A stretch of DNA of 64,000 nt from Streptomyces sp. NBC_00250 (GTDB lineage Bacteria; Actinomycetota; Actinomycetes; Streptomycetales; Streptomycetaceae): contig NZ_CP108088.1 of assembly GCF_036192275.1 (NCBI RefSeq), positions 8,728,001-8,792,000 on the forward strand. Reading direction: 5' to 3'. Positions 24,162 to 32,878 of this stretch are shown in pieces; within the stretch, counting starts at the first letter, position 1, and each line of letters begins with the position of its first letter. Position numbers and translations under genes: made by a program. The notes under the pieces were generated by a model. That model was given only the letters and a program-made list of their open reading frames with translations. It ran no database searches and was not told where the DNA came from.

Positions 24162-24346
24162 GGAAGGGCCCCCTGGATCCGAGGACGAAGCGCTGACCCA
24201 CTCATCGTGCGAGACCGTGCCCCGGCTCACATGAGCACGCGTACTCAGCTGACGTACCCAACAGTCCCGAGTGAGGGGCTCGGTGGCCGGGGACTTCTCG
24301 GGCCGGTCTACTCTGGGCCGACGGGACGAGAGAGAGGGGCGGGACG

Positions 24347-24799
24347 GTGGGACGTTCGGCGCGACGACTCGCGACTCTCCTGCCCGCGATGCTCTGCGCG
24401 ATCTGGTCCCTGCTCGTGCTCCCGGCCCAGGCTCCGGCACCGGCGACGGTCCCGACGAGCCACCTGGTCCCGAGACCGGCTTCCGTCGCGGCCCGGGCCC
24501 CGGCTTCGGGCACGACCGTGACGTCGACTCCGGTCCAGCCCGCCCCTCACCCCGCCACCCACCGCGCGTCGGCGCCCGAGCCGCACTTCGCGCCCACCGC
24601 CGTCGTACGGCTCCCGGCCGCCGTCGAGAACCCCGTACGGCTCCCGGGAACCCCCGCGGCGACGGCCGTCGTCCCCGCCGACCTCTCCGTACCCGCGCGG
24701 GGCGTCCTCGCCGGCGATCCCCGCCGTGAGCGGGCGCCGCCCGGCGCCGCCCACGGCCCGCGCGCCCCTCGCGGTCCTCCCTCCACCCGGCACAGCTGA
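24347..24799 (+). CDS. Small secreted protein, Pro/Ala-rich
   Basis: A 150-residue protein beginning MGRSARRLATLLPAMLCAIW and a further hydrophobic run to about residue 28, a signal peptide ending near AQAPA. The mature part is Pro/Ala/Thr/Val-rich with few structural residues. Start GTG 24347 follows GGGGCGGGACG. It precedes the fused secDF on the same strand with 149 bases between. No motif is recognised; the coding bias is consistent but the low complexity limits confidence. Confidence 0.5.
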   Translation: MGRSARRLATLLPAMLCAIWSLLVLPAQAPAPATVPTSHLVPRPASVAARAPASGTTVTSTPVQPAPHPATHRASAPEPHFAPTAVVRLPAAVENPVRLPGTPAATAVVPADLSVPARGVLAGDPRRERAPPGAAHGPRAPRGPPSTRHS

Positions 24800-24948
24800 C
24801 GTTCTCCCGCGTCGCCGTCCGGGCCATAGGCATGTCCACGGACCGGTCCCGCGACGCGTAACCGACCGTACGTCCGGCACGGCCGGCCGGCGCTCCCACC
24901 TTCCGCGTGGAGGAGCGCCGCCCGCCGTGCGCTGCCTGTGGAGTCATC

Positions 24949-27279
24949 GTGTCTTCTCGTTCCGCGCTCTGGCGTGCGCTGCTCGCGCTCGCCGTCGTCG
25001 CGCTCTCCCTCTGGATCACCCTGACCACCCCGCCCCGTCTCGGACTCGACCTCCGTGGGGGGACCCGCATCGTCCTCCAGACCGAGGACGGACCCACCGC
25101 CCGCGCCGACGCGGCGTCCACCGACCGCGCCCTGGAGGTGCTCCGCAAACGCGTCGACGGTCTCGGCGTCGCCGAACCCTCGCTCGCCCGCTCCGGCGAA
25201 CGGCGCATCGTCGTCGAACTCCCCGGACTCAGCGACCCGCGCCAGGCCGCCGAAGTCATCGGCCGCACCGCCCAGCTCACCTTCCACGCCGTCACCGGCG
25301 AGGCCCGGGGGCCCGCGGGACCGGCAGCGAAGAACGGGACGCGCGTCCTCGCCGACCCCGACGCGCCCGGCCGCTTCCTGGGCCTGGCCGCACCAGCGCT
25401 CACCGGCGACGGCGTCAAGAGCGCCGAGGCCGTCCTCGACACCACGAACGGCCGGGGCTGGACGGTCGACCTCGCCTTCCGTGACCGCGCCGCCGACACC
25501 TGGGCGCAGCTCACCGGCGCCGCCGCCTGCGCGGCCCCCGGGGACCCGGCCCGCAGGGTCGCGATCGTGCTCGACGACCGCGTCGTCTCCGCGCCCGGCA
25601 TGCAGACCGGCGTCCCGTGCGGCTCGGGCATCGGCGGCGGCTCCGCGCAGATCACCGGAGGGTTCTCCGCGCAGGAGGCACGCGACCTCGCGGCGCTCGT
25701 CCAGGGCGGCGCGCTCCCGGTCCCGGTGACGACGATCGAGCAGAGCACCGTGGGACCGACGCTCGGCGCCGAGGCGATCCGAGCCAGCGCCCTGGCCGCG
25801 GTGATCGGTCTCGCCTGCACCGGTGTCTTCGTGATGGTGATCTACCGGCTCCTCGGTGTCCTCGCGACGATCGCGCTCCTGCTGTACGGGCTGATCTCGT
25901 ACGCCGCGGTCGTCGCCCTCGGAGCCACGATCACCCTGCCGGGCCTCGCCGGTTTCGTCCTGGCCATCGGCATCGCCGTCGACGCGAACGTCCTCGTCTT
26001 CGAACGCGCGAGGGAGGAGTACGCGGCCCTCGGCCGCCGGGCCACGGGAGCCGACCTGCGGCGGCCGCTGACGACGGCCTTCGGCAAGGTGTGGAGCGCG
26101 GTCGCGGACTCCCACGTCACCACCCTGCTCGCCGCGGGCCTCCTGTTCGTCTTCGCCACCGGACCCGTCAAGGGGTTCGGCGTGACCCTCGCGATCGGCG
26201 TCGTGACCTCGCTCCTCACCGCGATGGTGATCACCCGCCTGCTCGCCGACCTGACCCTGCGGCTGCCCGTGGTGCGCCGGCGCCCGGCGGTCACCGGCAT
26301 GGCAGGACTCGGCCGGCTGCGGACCCGGCTGACCCGGCGCGTCCCGCGCCTGATGGCCCACCGGCGCCGCTGGCTGCTCTCCTGCGCCGGGCTCCTGATG
26401 GTGGCCCTCGCCGGAATCGGCGTCCGGGGCCTGGAGTTCGGCGTCGAGTTCACCGGCGGCCGGGTCGTCCAGTACACCGCCGAGCGGCCTGTGGACGCCG
26501 ACGCGGCGCGCGCGTCGATCGCCGCGGCGGGCTTCCCCGACGCCGTCGTGCAGACGACCGGCGACAGCGACGTGTCGGTACGCGTCCGGGAGAGCGGCGA
26601 CGGCGAACAGCGGGAGATCCGGGAGGCGCTCACCAAGGTCGCCGGCCCGGTCGAGGTGGAACGCGACGACCTGATCGGCCCCAGCCTCGGAGGGGAGCTG
26701 CGCACCCACGCCCTGCTCGCGCTCGGTCTCGCGGTCGCGGCCCAACTCCTCTATCTGACGGTACGGTTCCGCTGGACGTACGCGACGGCGGCGGTGGCGG
26801 CGATGACCCAGGACGTGCTGCTCGTGATCGGCCTGTTCGCCTGGCTCGGCAAGCCGGTGGACAGCGTCTTCCTCGCCGCGCTCCTGACCGTCGTCGGCTA
26901 CTCGGTCAACGACTCGGTGGTCGTCCTCGACCGCCTGCGGGAGCTGCGCCGTCGCGGCGGGGGCGTTCCGCTGCCGGACCTCGCCGACCGGGCCGTCGCC
27001 CAGACCCTGCCCCGTACGGTCAACACCGGCATGGGCGCCCTCTTCGTCCTGGTGGCGCTCGCCGTCCTGGGCGGCGACTCGCTCACCGACTTCTCGGTCG
27101 CGCTGCTCGCGGGCGTCGTGCTCGGCATGGCGTCCACGGTGTTCACGGCGATGCCGCTGGCCGTCGCCCTGGAGCACCGGAACCCGGCGGCGGCCGCCGC
27201 CGCCCCCGGCAAGGGGTCCGGGTCACGGCAGCGGGCGGGCGGCACCGGCGATCGGGACCGCACGGGCGCGGTGGTCTGA
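24949..27279 (+). CDS. secDF: Fused SecD-SecF protein-export membrane protein
   Basis: A 776-residue RND-type protein that uses the proton gradient to assist Sec-dependent secretion. The SecD half starts with one helix, then GLDLRGGTRIVLQ, the P1 domain with VLRKRVDGLGVAEP and TFHAVTGE, and a six-helix core with DANVLVFERAREE. The SecF half follows (GVEFTGGRVVQY, then DDLIGPSLGGEL, GYSVNDSVVVLDRLRELRR, ARTVNTG as PRTVNTGMG) with the second core. The linkage into one chain is known for some actinobacteria, which often also keep separate secD and secF. GTG 24949 has weak upstream purines. A convergent terminator follows. Confidence 0.94.
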   Translation: MSSRSALWRALLALAVVALSLWITLTTPPRLGLDLRGGTRIVLQTEDGPTARADAASTDRALEVLRKRVDGLGVAEPSLARSGERRIVVELPGLSDPRQAAEVIGRTAQLTFHAVTGEARGPAGPAAKNGTRVLADPDAPGRFLGLAAPALTGDGVKSAEAVLDTTNGRGWTVDLAFRDRAADTWAQLTGAAACAAPGDPARRVAIVLDDRVVSAPGMQTGVPCGSGIGGGSAQITGGFSAQEARDLAALVQGGALPVPVTTIEQSTVGPTLGAEAIRASALAAVIGLACTGVFVMVIYRLLGVLATIALLLYGLISYAAVVALGATITLPGLAGFVLAIGIAVDANVLVFERAREEYAALGRRATGADLRRPLTTAFGKVWSAVADSHVTTLLAAGLLFVFATGPVKGFGVTLAIGVVTSLLTAMVITRLLADLTLRLPVVRRRPAVTGMAGLGRLRTRLTRRVPRLMAHRRRWLLSCAGLLMVALAGIGVRGLEFGVEFTGGRVVQYTAERPVDADAARASIAAAGFPDAVVQTTGDSDVSVRVRESGDGEQREIREALTKVAGPVEVERDDLIGPSLGGELRTHALLALGLAVAAQLLYLTVRFRWTYATAAVAAMTQDVLLVIGLFAWLGKPVDSVFLAALLTVVGYSVNDSVVVLDRLRELRRRGGGVPLPDLADRAVAQTLPRTVNTGMGALFVLVALAVLGGDSLTDFSVALLAGVVLGMASTVFTAMPLAVALEHRNPAAAAAAPGKGSGSRQRAGGTGDRDRTGAVV

Positions 27280-27294
27280 CCCCGGCCCGACCGA

Positions 27295-27337
27295 GGGCGG
27301 CCGTCACCCGCTCCGTTACGAGGGTGACGGGCCGCCC
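27295..27337. terminator. Convergent terminator between secDF and mgt
   Basis: GGGCGGCCGTCACCC (27295-27309) pairs with GGGTGACGGGCCGCCC (27322-27337) with one bulged G. It can serve both converging genes. Confidence 0.85.
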
Positions 27338-27343
27338 TCCCGG

Positions 27344-28546
27344 TCACGCTCCGGCGAGTTCGGCCTCGATCAGGTCGGCGGCCCGGCGCGTCCCGCCCTC
27401 GCGGGCCATCGATTCCTGGATCTCCCGTGCGCGGCGGGCCACTTCGGGATCGTCGACGAGCGCGAGCAGCTCCTTCCGCAGCCGCTCCGGGGTGACCTCG
27501 TCCATCGGCAGGTGCCGCGCGACGCCCAGGGACTGGAGCATGTCGGCGTTCCCGAACTGATCGACCGCCTGCGGCACCGCCACCATGGGGGTGGCGGTGG
27601 CCAGGCCCTCCTGGCTGCCGCCCGCGCCCGCGTGGGTCACAAAGGCGTCGGCCTGCCGCAGGATCGCCAACTGGGGCACCCAGGAGTGCACTTCGACATG
27701 GGGCGGGACGACACCGAGCTCCGCCGGGTCGACGAACTTCCCGATCTGCAGGACGACGTGCCAGCCGGGAAGTCCGGCGAACGCCTCGACGCAGTCCCGG
27801 TAGAAGCCGGGCAGTTTGGTGAAGGCGGAGCCGAGCGAGACCAGGACGACCTTCTCCGCGTCCGCCGGCCGCTCCCACCCGCCCTGCTCGGCGCGCTCGC
27901 CCTGGCAGGCGCCCACGAAGGTGTAGACGGCCTCGTCGACCCGGTCGGCCTGCGGCTGGAGCGCCTTCGGGATGAGTACGAGCGCGCGGCGCGGGCGGGC
28001 GATCAGCCTGTCCGGGTGGGTGTCGACGCCGTGCTCGGCGAGCCAGGCCTCGAACCGCGCGTAGTACGCCTTGCCGCGCGGCGAGGCCTTGAGCTCGGCG
28101 AACATGGGCTCGGCCACCTCCTCCTCGTACCCCTCCCACGGCACGAGGTTGGGCCACAGGGAGACGGCCGGCACGCCCCAGGTGTGGGCCAGGACGGGCG
28201 CCGGGTAGGCGGTGATGTCGTGGAGGACGAGGTCCGGCCGGTCCTTGTCGAAGGCCTCGGCGAGCTGCGGCAGCGCCTGCACGGCGTCGTTCAGGAACGG
28301 CTCGATGTTGTCGATCAGCTCCGTTCCCCAGGCGTCCGGGTCGTCGTCGGTCGGCAGGGTCGAGGTGTAGACGACCGGCGTCGCCCCCGTCGCCGCCACC
28401 TTCTCGGCGAAGGACGCGGGAACGGCGTAGCTGACGCGGTGGCCACGGGCCACGAGCTCACGGATGACCTCCAGGCTCGGGTTCACGTGGCCGTGGGCGG
28501 CGATGGAGAACATGGCGATGTGCGCGGGGGGCGCGGTGGTGGTCAT
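27344..28546 (-). CDS. mgt: Macrolide-inactivating glycosyltransferase (OleD/Mgt family)
   Basis: A 400-residue GT-B glycosyltransferase. The start [20 protein letters not shown] and the segments [45 protein letters not shown] and [19 protein letters not shown] are almost word-for-word those of OleD and Mgt, which glucosylate macrolides with UDP-glucose and so inactivate them. His in AAHGHVNPS is the catalytic base position. ATG 28546 is chosen; GTG 28555 adds three residues. An 18-bp perfect palindrome lies 18 bases upstream. It fits a self-resistance or xenobiotic defence role; no polyketide synthase is in the window. Confidence 0.93.
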   Translation of the reverse strand: MTTTAPPAHIAMFSIAAHGHVNPSLEVIRELVARGHRVSYAVPASFAEKVAATGATPVVYTSTLPTDDDPDAWGTELIDNIEPFLNDAVQALPQLAEAFDKDRPDLVLHDITAYPAPVLAHTWGVPAVSLWPNLVPWEGYEEEVAEPMFAELKASPRGKAYYARFEAWLAEHGVDTHPDRLIARPRRALVLIPKALQPQADRVDEAVYTFVGACQGERAEQGGWERPADAEKVVLVSLGSAFTKLPGFYRDCVEAFAGLPGWHVVLQIGKFVDPAELGVVPPHVEVHSWVPQLAILRQADAFVTHAGAGGSQEGLATATPMVAVPQAVDQFGNADMLQSLGVARHLPMDEVTPERLRKELLALVDDPEVARRAREIQESMAREGGTRRAADLIEAELAGA

Positions 28547-28563
28547 GACGACCACTCTAGATG

Positions 28564-28581
28564 AGACGAGACGTCTCGTCT
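28564..28581. promoter_or_regulatory. 18-bp perfect palindrome upstream of mgt
   Basis: AGACGAGACGTCTCGTCT has no mismatch. It lies 18 bases upstream of the mgt start, overlapping the last codon region of the FAD monooxygenase gene. Size and symmetry fit a TetR-type operator. Confidence 0.7.
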
Positions 28582-29827
28582 ATTCGGTGATCGGCCCCAG
28601 GCTCGGGGCGGTCCAGTCGGCGTGGCGCAGGATCGCGCGGAGGGTCGCTCCGGACGGGGCTGCCCGGAGCGCCGCGTTGCGGACGGAGACGGCGAGGGGA
28701 TGGGCGAGCCGCTGCCCCATGCGGCCGGCCTGGCGCGCCGCGCGGGCGACGGCCTGACCGCGGGGCCGCCGCTCGGCGTCGTACCTGGCGAGAGCCGCGT
28801 CGATGCCGGACGTCGCGGTATCGGAGTCGCGCGGGGCATGGGGGCTATGGGAGTGACGGGAGTGGCGCGAGTCGGTGGTCGTCGCGAGCGCGGCCGCCAG
28901 CGTCACCGCGTCCTCCAGTGCCTGGCAGGCGCCCTGGCCGAGGTTGGGGGTCATGGCGTGGGCCGCGTCGCCGAGCAGGGCGACCCGCCCGGAGACGAAC
29001 ATGGGCAGGGGAGTGGCGAGTTCATGGATGTCGTGGTGCAGCACGGCGCCGGGGTGCGTGGCGGCGAGCAGCGCGGGGATCGGGTCGTGCCAGTCGCCGA
29101 ATCGACGGCGCATCTCCTGCAGCGGGTCCGCGTGTCGCACGCCGGGACGTGAGTTGAGTACGGCGTGCCACTCGGCGCGCCCGTCGGCGAACGCGATGTG
29201 CCCGAACTCGGCACCCCTGCCCCAGGTGAGTTCGAAGTCGGACGTCAGCGGGACGGGAGTGTCGGTGATCGCGCGCAGTACGGTGGCTCCGCTGTGGACG
29301 GGGCCGGGGTGATCGGGGAAGAGCTGGGCGCGAAGGCGGCTGTTCACACCGTCGGCGGCCACGACGAGGTCCGCTTCCCGGACCCCCTCTGCGCCCATCC
29401 CTCCGGTGAGCACCCTCGCCCGGTGCGGATCGGTGAGGTCCACCGACGTGACCTCGACCCCGACGACCACGGACTCGGCGGGCAGTGCCGCCCGCAGCGC
29501 CCGGTGCAGTGCGGCGCGCGGGATGCCGACGATGGGCGTGCCGAGTTCCCGTTCGAGCGCGGTTCCGTCCATCCGGGCCAGCCATCCACCTCCCGGGACG
29601 CGGGTGCCTCCGCTGTACTGGGGCCGGGCGGCCCCGCGTACCGCCTCGCCCGCGCCGAGGGCGTCCAGGGCGCGGATGCCGTTGGCGTGCAGGGAGATGC
29701 CCGCGCCGACGTCGTCCAGGGCGGAGGCGCGTTCGAGGACCGTCACCTCCCATCCGATCCGGCGCAGTCCGATCGCGGCCGCCAGTCCGCCGATGCCGCC
29801 ACCGACCACCACCGCGTTCCCGCTCAT
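28580..29827 (-). CDS. FAD-dependent monooxygenase (p-hydroxybenzoate/salicylate hydroxylase-like)
   Basis: A 415-residue group A flavin monooxygenase. It opens AVVVGGGIGGLAAAIGLRRI (GxGxxG dinucleotide motif) and ERASALDDVGAGIS, has DLVVAADGVNSRLRAQ (DG motif) and GDAAHAMTPNLGQGACQALEDA (GD motif binding FAD). It hydroxylates an aromatic or polyketide-like substrate with NAD(P)H and oxygen. A Ser/His-rich low-complexity insert (DSRHSRHSHSPHAPRDSD) precedes the C-terminal helices. ATG 29827 has AGGGAG upstream. It is divergent from the TetR regulator, sharing two palindromes; the inducer is likely the substrate. Confidence 0.92.
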   Translation of the reverse strand: MSGNAVVVGGGIGGLAAAIGLRRIGWEVTVLERASALDDVGAGISLHANGIRALDALGAGEAVRGAARPQYSGGTRVPGGGWLARMDGTALERELGTPIVGIPRAALHRALRAALPAESVVVGVEVTSVDLTDPHRARVLTGGMGAEGVREADLVVAADGVNSRLRAQLFPDHPGPVHSGATVLRAITDTPVPLTSDFELTWGRGAEFGHIAFADGRAEWHAVLNSRPGVRHADPLQEMRRRFGDWHDPIPALLAATHPGAVLHHDIHELATPLPMFVSGRVALLGDAAHAMTPNLGQGACQALEDAVTLAAALATTTDSRHSRHSHSPHAPRDSDTATSGIDAALARYDAERRPRGQAVARAARQAGRMGQRLAHPLAVSVRNAALRAAPSGATLRAILRHADWTAPSLGPITE

Positions 29828-29863
29828 GCCCAACTCCCTTGCGTCCGACGCCCGTCGACCGTG

Positions 29864-29897
29864 CACCGATGTTTCTACACCTGTAGAAACATCGGTG
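29864..29897. promoter_or_regulatory. Operator 1: 16-bp arms, CC centre
   Basis: A 34-bp perfect inverted repeat whose core is GATGTTTCTACA-CC-TGTAGAAACATC. It lies 37 bases upstream of the monooxygenase ATG and is the strongest symmetric site in the window. Confidence 0.85.
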
Positions 29898-29916
29898 GGG
29901 GGAAACGTACACCCAC

Positions 29917-29934
29917 TCTCTACAGGTGTAGAAA
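29917..29934. promoter_or_regulatory. Operator 2: TCTACA-GG-TGTAGA
   Basis: Second copy of the same core, six bases before the tetR start, with perfect TCTACA-GG-TGTAGA (29919-29932). The pair indicates one repressor controlling both divergent genes. Confidence 0.8.
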
Positions 29935-29940
29935 GGGGGG

Positions 29941-30498
29941 ATGTCCGCCACCCGACGCACCCTCCTCGCCGACACGGCCATCGACGTCCTCGCCGAGCAC
30001 GGCATGCGAGGGCTCACCCACCGCGCCGTGGACCGGGCCGCCGGTCTCCCGCCGGGCACGACGTCCGCGTACTACCGCACGCGCCAGGCACTGCTCACCG
30101 CACTCGTTCAGCGTCTGGTCGTGCTCGACCAGGAGGAGCTGCAGAGTGAGGGTGCGCGCGCCTCCGCGCCGCGGAACGCCGAGGAACTGGCCGCCGGACT
30201 CGCCGCCTTCGTCGGGCGTCGACTCACGGGGGACGGGCGTCGTCGCTCGCTCGCGCGCTACGCCTGCGCCCTGGAGAGCGTGCACCACCCCGAGTTGCGG
30301 GAGATCCTCGTGCCGCGCGACAACGCCGGCCGGCGCCTGGTCGAGGCCTTCCTGGTCGCGCACGGCGTGGCGGACGCCGGTGAACGGACCGTCACCCTGC
30401 TGACCTGTGTGGACGGCCTGGTCTTCGACCGCTTGGTCAACGGGGGCACTGTCTCGGCCGGGGAGGTCGGGCGGTTGGTCGCCGCGGCGACGCGTTGA
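29941..30498 (+). CDS. TetR family transcriptional regulator
   Basis: A 185-residue repressor. The N-terminal helix-turn-helix is TAIDVLAEHGMRGLTHRAVDRAAGLPPGTTSAYYRTRQALLTAL (shown here in two parts: AIDVLAEHGMRGLTHRAV and AAGLPPGTTSAYYRTRQALL), the YY-R element being standard for the family. The C-terminal helices form the ligand pocket. It begins immediately after operator 2, so it is autoregulated, and the divergent monooxygenase is its obvious target. ATG 29941 follows a G-run. Confidence 0.93.
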   Translation: MSATRRTLLADTAIDVLAEHGMRGLTHRAVDRAAGLPPGTTSAYYRTRQALLTALVQRLVVLDQEELQSEGARASAPRNAEELAAGLAAFVGRRLTGDGRRRSLARYACALESVHHPELREILVPRDNAGRRLVEAFLVAHGVADAGERTVTLLTCVDGLVFDRLVNGGTVSAGEVGRLVAAATR

Positions 30499-30582
30499 GT
30501 TCACGACCGGACCCCGCCAGCGATGATCTGTTCATGCCAAGATGTCGCCTGTCGATTCATGCCGCCCGACCCAGGGGACACA

Positions 30583-31350
30583 GTGAAGACACAGGTGTAC
30601 GCAACCAGGGGCGCGCTCGCCCTCGCCGGCGCCCTCACGCTGATCATCGCCCTGCCCAGCAGCGCCTTCGCCGCACCGCCCGCCGCCCTGCCCGCCAACG
30701 CCGACGGCCTGGAACAGACCTTCCAGCCCGCCTACGACTACGACACGGACGGCTGCTACCCCACGCCCGCGATCGGGCCCGACGGCACGATCAACGGCGG
30801 GCTCAACCCCTCCGGCGCACTCAACGGCCAGTGCCGCGACTCCTGGGACCTCACCCAGACCAACGGATACGCGCGCGCGAAGTGCAACAACGGCTGGTGC
30901 GCGATCATCTACGGCCTGTACTTCGAGAAGGACCAGGCCGTGGCGGGCAGCGGCCTCGGCGGACACCGTCACGACTGGGAACACGTCGTCGTGTGGGTGC
31001 AGAACAACCAGGCGCAGTACGTCTCCACGTCCGCCCACGGCAACTTCAACACCTACGGCAGGGACGCGATCCGCTGGGACGGCACCCACCCCAAGGTCGT
31101 CTACCACAAGGACGGCATCGGCACGCACTGCTTCCGCCCCGCCAACTCCAACGACGAACCGCCCGAGAACCACCAGCACAGCTGGCAGTTCCCCAGCCTC
31201 GTCGGCTGGAACGGCTACCCTGCGGGCCTGCGCGACAAGCTCAGCCAGGCCAATTTCGGGAGCGCGGTGTTCGGCCTGAAGGACGGCAACTTCGCCCCCC
31301 ACCTGGCCAAGGCCAAGCCGGCCGGGATCCCCTTCGACCCGTACGCCTGA
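30583..31350 (+). CDS. Secreted NPP1/NLP-family (necrosis-inducing-like) protein
   Basis: A 255-residue secreted protein. The signal peptide is [19 protein letters not shown] then LIIALPSSAFA, cut before APPA. The mature chain has the NLP heptapeptide GHRHDWE (about residue 125) within GHRHDWEHVVVWV, the metal-binding core of necrosis- and ethylene-inducing peptide 1-like proteins, plus Cys residues (CYPTPA, GQCRDSWDL, KCNNGWCAI, HCFRP). NLPs bind plant sphingolipids and permeabilise plant cells. GTG 30583 is used because AGGGGA is 4-5 bases before it and the signal peptide then begins at once. A GGGGC/GCCCC hairpin (31358-31374) follows. Not every NPP1 protein is toxic. Confidence 0.9.
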   Translation: MKTQVYATRGALALAGALTLIIALPSSAFAAPPAALPANADGLEQTFQPAYDYDTDGCYPTPAIGPDGTINGGLNPSGALNGQCRDSWDLTQTNGYARAKCNNGWCAIIYGLYFEKDQAVAGSGLGGHRHDWEHVVVWVQNNQAQYVSTSAHGNFNTYGRDAIRWDGTHPKVVYHKDGIGTHCFRPANSNDEPPENHQHSWQFPSLVGWNGYPAGLRDKLSQANFGSAVFGLKDGNFAPHLAKAKPAGIPFDPYA

Positions 31351-31556
31351 CCTGACAGGGGCCCGGAGAGCCCCCGGCGGCCGGCCGGCAGATCGGTCCA
31401 CGTCTGTCGGCCCGCCAGATGTAGTCGAAACCCTCCAATCCGGGCTGGACATCGTTGTGCCGGGTCAAGATCACCGTGGTCATCCGCTCGACCGCAGACT
31501 GGCAGGAAGCGGCGGCTGCCGCGGCCTTGTCCGTATCGACACCTGGGACACCACAC

Positions 31557-32765
31557 GTGAGCGAACGCGTCATCACGCCCAAGAGCCGGGGCTTTCTGTT
31601 CCTCGACTCCCACCCCGGCGGCTGCCGACAGCTGGTGGACGAGATGTGGCAGGCCGTCCCCGCCCCGGCCGCCGCCGGGGGCGAAGGGCCGGTGGCGCTG
31701 GTCATCGGCTCGTCCGCCGGGTACGGCCTGGCCGCGACGATCGCGGGCCTGGCCCGCGTCGGTATCCGCGGGATCGGCGTGTGCTTCGAGAAGGCGCCCG
31801 GGCGCCGCACCGGCACGGCCGGCTGGTATCGCACCGCCGCCACCGCACAGCTCGCCCGGCAGCACGGGCGGGACATGGTCTTCCTCAACGGTGACGCGTT
31901 CAGCGACACGATGAAGGAGCAGGTCGCCGACCTCCTCACCGAGCGATTCGGGGGACGACTCGACTACCTGATCTACTCGGTGGCCGCGCCTCGCCGCACC
32001 GACCCGGACACCGGCGACGTCCATGCCTCGGTCCTCAAGCCGGTCGGCTCGCCTCACACCACGAAGACCCTCGTCTTCGACGAGAACGGCGCCCCGGAGG
32101 TCAAGGAGGTCACCACGGCGCCGGCCGAGGGCGACGACATCGAGCAGACCGTGGCGGTGATGGGCGGCGCCGACTGGGAACGTTGGATCACCTTCCTGGC
32201 CGGCAGATCCCTCCTCGCCGACGGCTTCGCCACCGCTGCCCTGTCCTACATCGGCTCGCCGCTCACCGCGGCGATCTATCGGCAGGGCACCATCGGCGCC
32301 GCGAAGGCCCACCTGGAAGCCACCGCACGCACGCTGGACGAGCGCCTCGGCAAGACCCTGGGCGGTCGGGCCGTGACCTCCGTCAACGCCGCTGCCGTCA
32401 CCCAGTCCTCCACCGCCATCCCGGGCATCGCCCTGTACGTCGGGCTGCTGCGCGGCGTCCTCGGCGACGCCATGACGCCCCCGATCGGTCAACTGGTGGA
32501 GCTCTGGGACCAGCTGACCGGCGCCCGCCCCCTCGACGTCGACGACGAGGGCAGGGTCCGCCTCGACACCTGGGAACTCGACCCCGCCGTGCAGAACGCC
32601 GTCGCCGAACGCTGGAGCACCGCCACCAGCGACACCATCACCGAACTCGCCGACCTCGACTGGTTCAGCGACGAAGTCCGCCGCCTCTACGGCTTCTCCG
32701 TCCCCGGAGTCGACTACACGGCCGCCGTCGAGGCGGACGTCCCCTGGCCCGCTCCCACCGTCTGA
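31557..32765 (+). CDS. fabV: Trans-2-enoyl-CoA/ACP reductase
   Basis: A 402-residue NADH-dependent enoyl reductase of the last step of fatty acid elongation, the triclosan-tolerant FabV type. It starts SERVITPKSRGFLFLDSHPG, the signature N-terminus of FabV/TER. The NADH fold is LVIGSSAGYGLAATIAG; LDYLIYSVAAPRR follows; the catalytic pair is in LSYIGSPLTAAIYRQGTIGAAKAHLE (split: SYIGSP, then YRQGTIGAAKAHLE). GTG 31557 matches the usual first residue, although its ribosome site is weak; the upstream frame extension is not family-like. A terminator hairpin follows. Many Streptomyces carry fabI as well, so it may be a resistance isoform. Confidence 0.95.
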   Translation: MSERVITPKSRGFLFLDSHPGGCRQLVDEMWQAVPAPAAAGGEGPVALVIGSSAGYGLAATIAGLARVGIRGIGVCFEKAPGRRTGTAGWYRTAATAQLARQHGRDMVFLNGDAFSDTMKEQVADLLTERFGGRLDYLIYSVAAPRRTDPDTGDVHASVLKPVGSPHTTKTLVFDENGAPEVKEVTTAPAEGDDIEQTVAVMGGADWERWITFLAGRSLLADGFATAALSYIGSPLTAAIYRQGTIGAAKAHLEATARTLDERLGKTLGGRAVTSVNAAAVTQSSTAIPGIALYVGLLRGVLGDAMTPPIGQLVELWDQLTGARPLDVDDEGRVRLDTWELDPAVQNAVAERWSTATSDTITELADLDWFSDEVRRLYGFSVPGVDYTAAVEADVPWPAPTV

Positions 32766-32828
32766 ACCGGCGACGAGCGCACCGACCGCGCGAGAGGCGG
32801 CAACCTTTCCCCTTCCCGTGGCGACTAC

Positions 32829-32858
32829 GGGGTGCCCGCCCTTCCCGGCGGGCACCCC
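32829..32858 (+). terminator. 12-bp hairpin between fabV and the pectate lyase
   Basis: GGGGTGCCCGCC (32829-32840) pairs perfectly with GGCGGGCACCCC (32847-32858) across a 6-base loop, before the GGAAGGA ribosome site of the pectate lyase gene. It could terminate fabV or act in the leader of the next gene. Confidence 0.75.
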
Positions 32859-32878
32859 CACACGGAAGGACGTACGAC

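Noticed and set aside
24547..27177. 876-codon minus-strand frame opposite secDF
   Set aside because: High-GC shadow: Gly/Asp/Glu/His-rich repeats and no ribosome site, while SecDF is certain on the other strand.
25617..27560. 647-codon plus frame within secDF
   Set aside because: Runs out of frame over SecDF; composition is Arg/Pro-rich and lacks any motif.
27344..30498. Macrolide biosynthetic cluster
   Set aside because: A macrolide glycosyltransferase and a flavin monooxygenase are present but there is no polyketide synthase or deoxysugar gene nearby.
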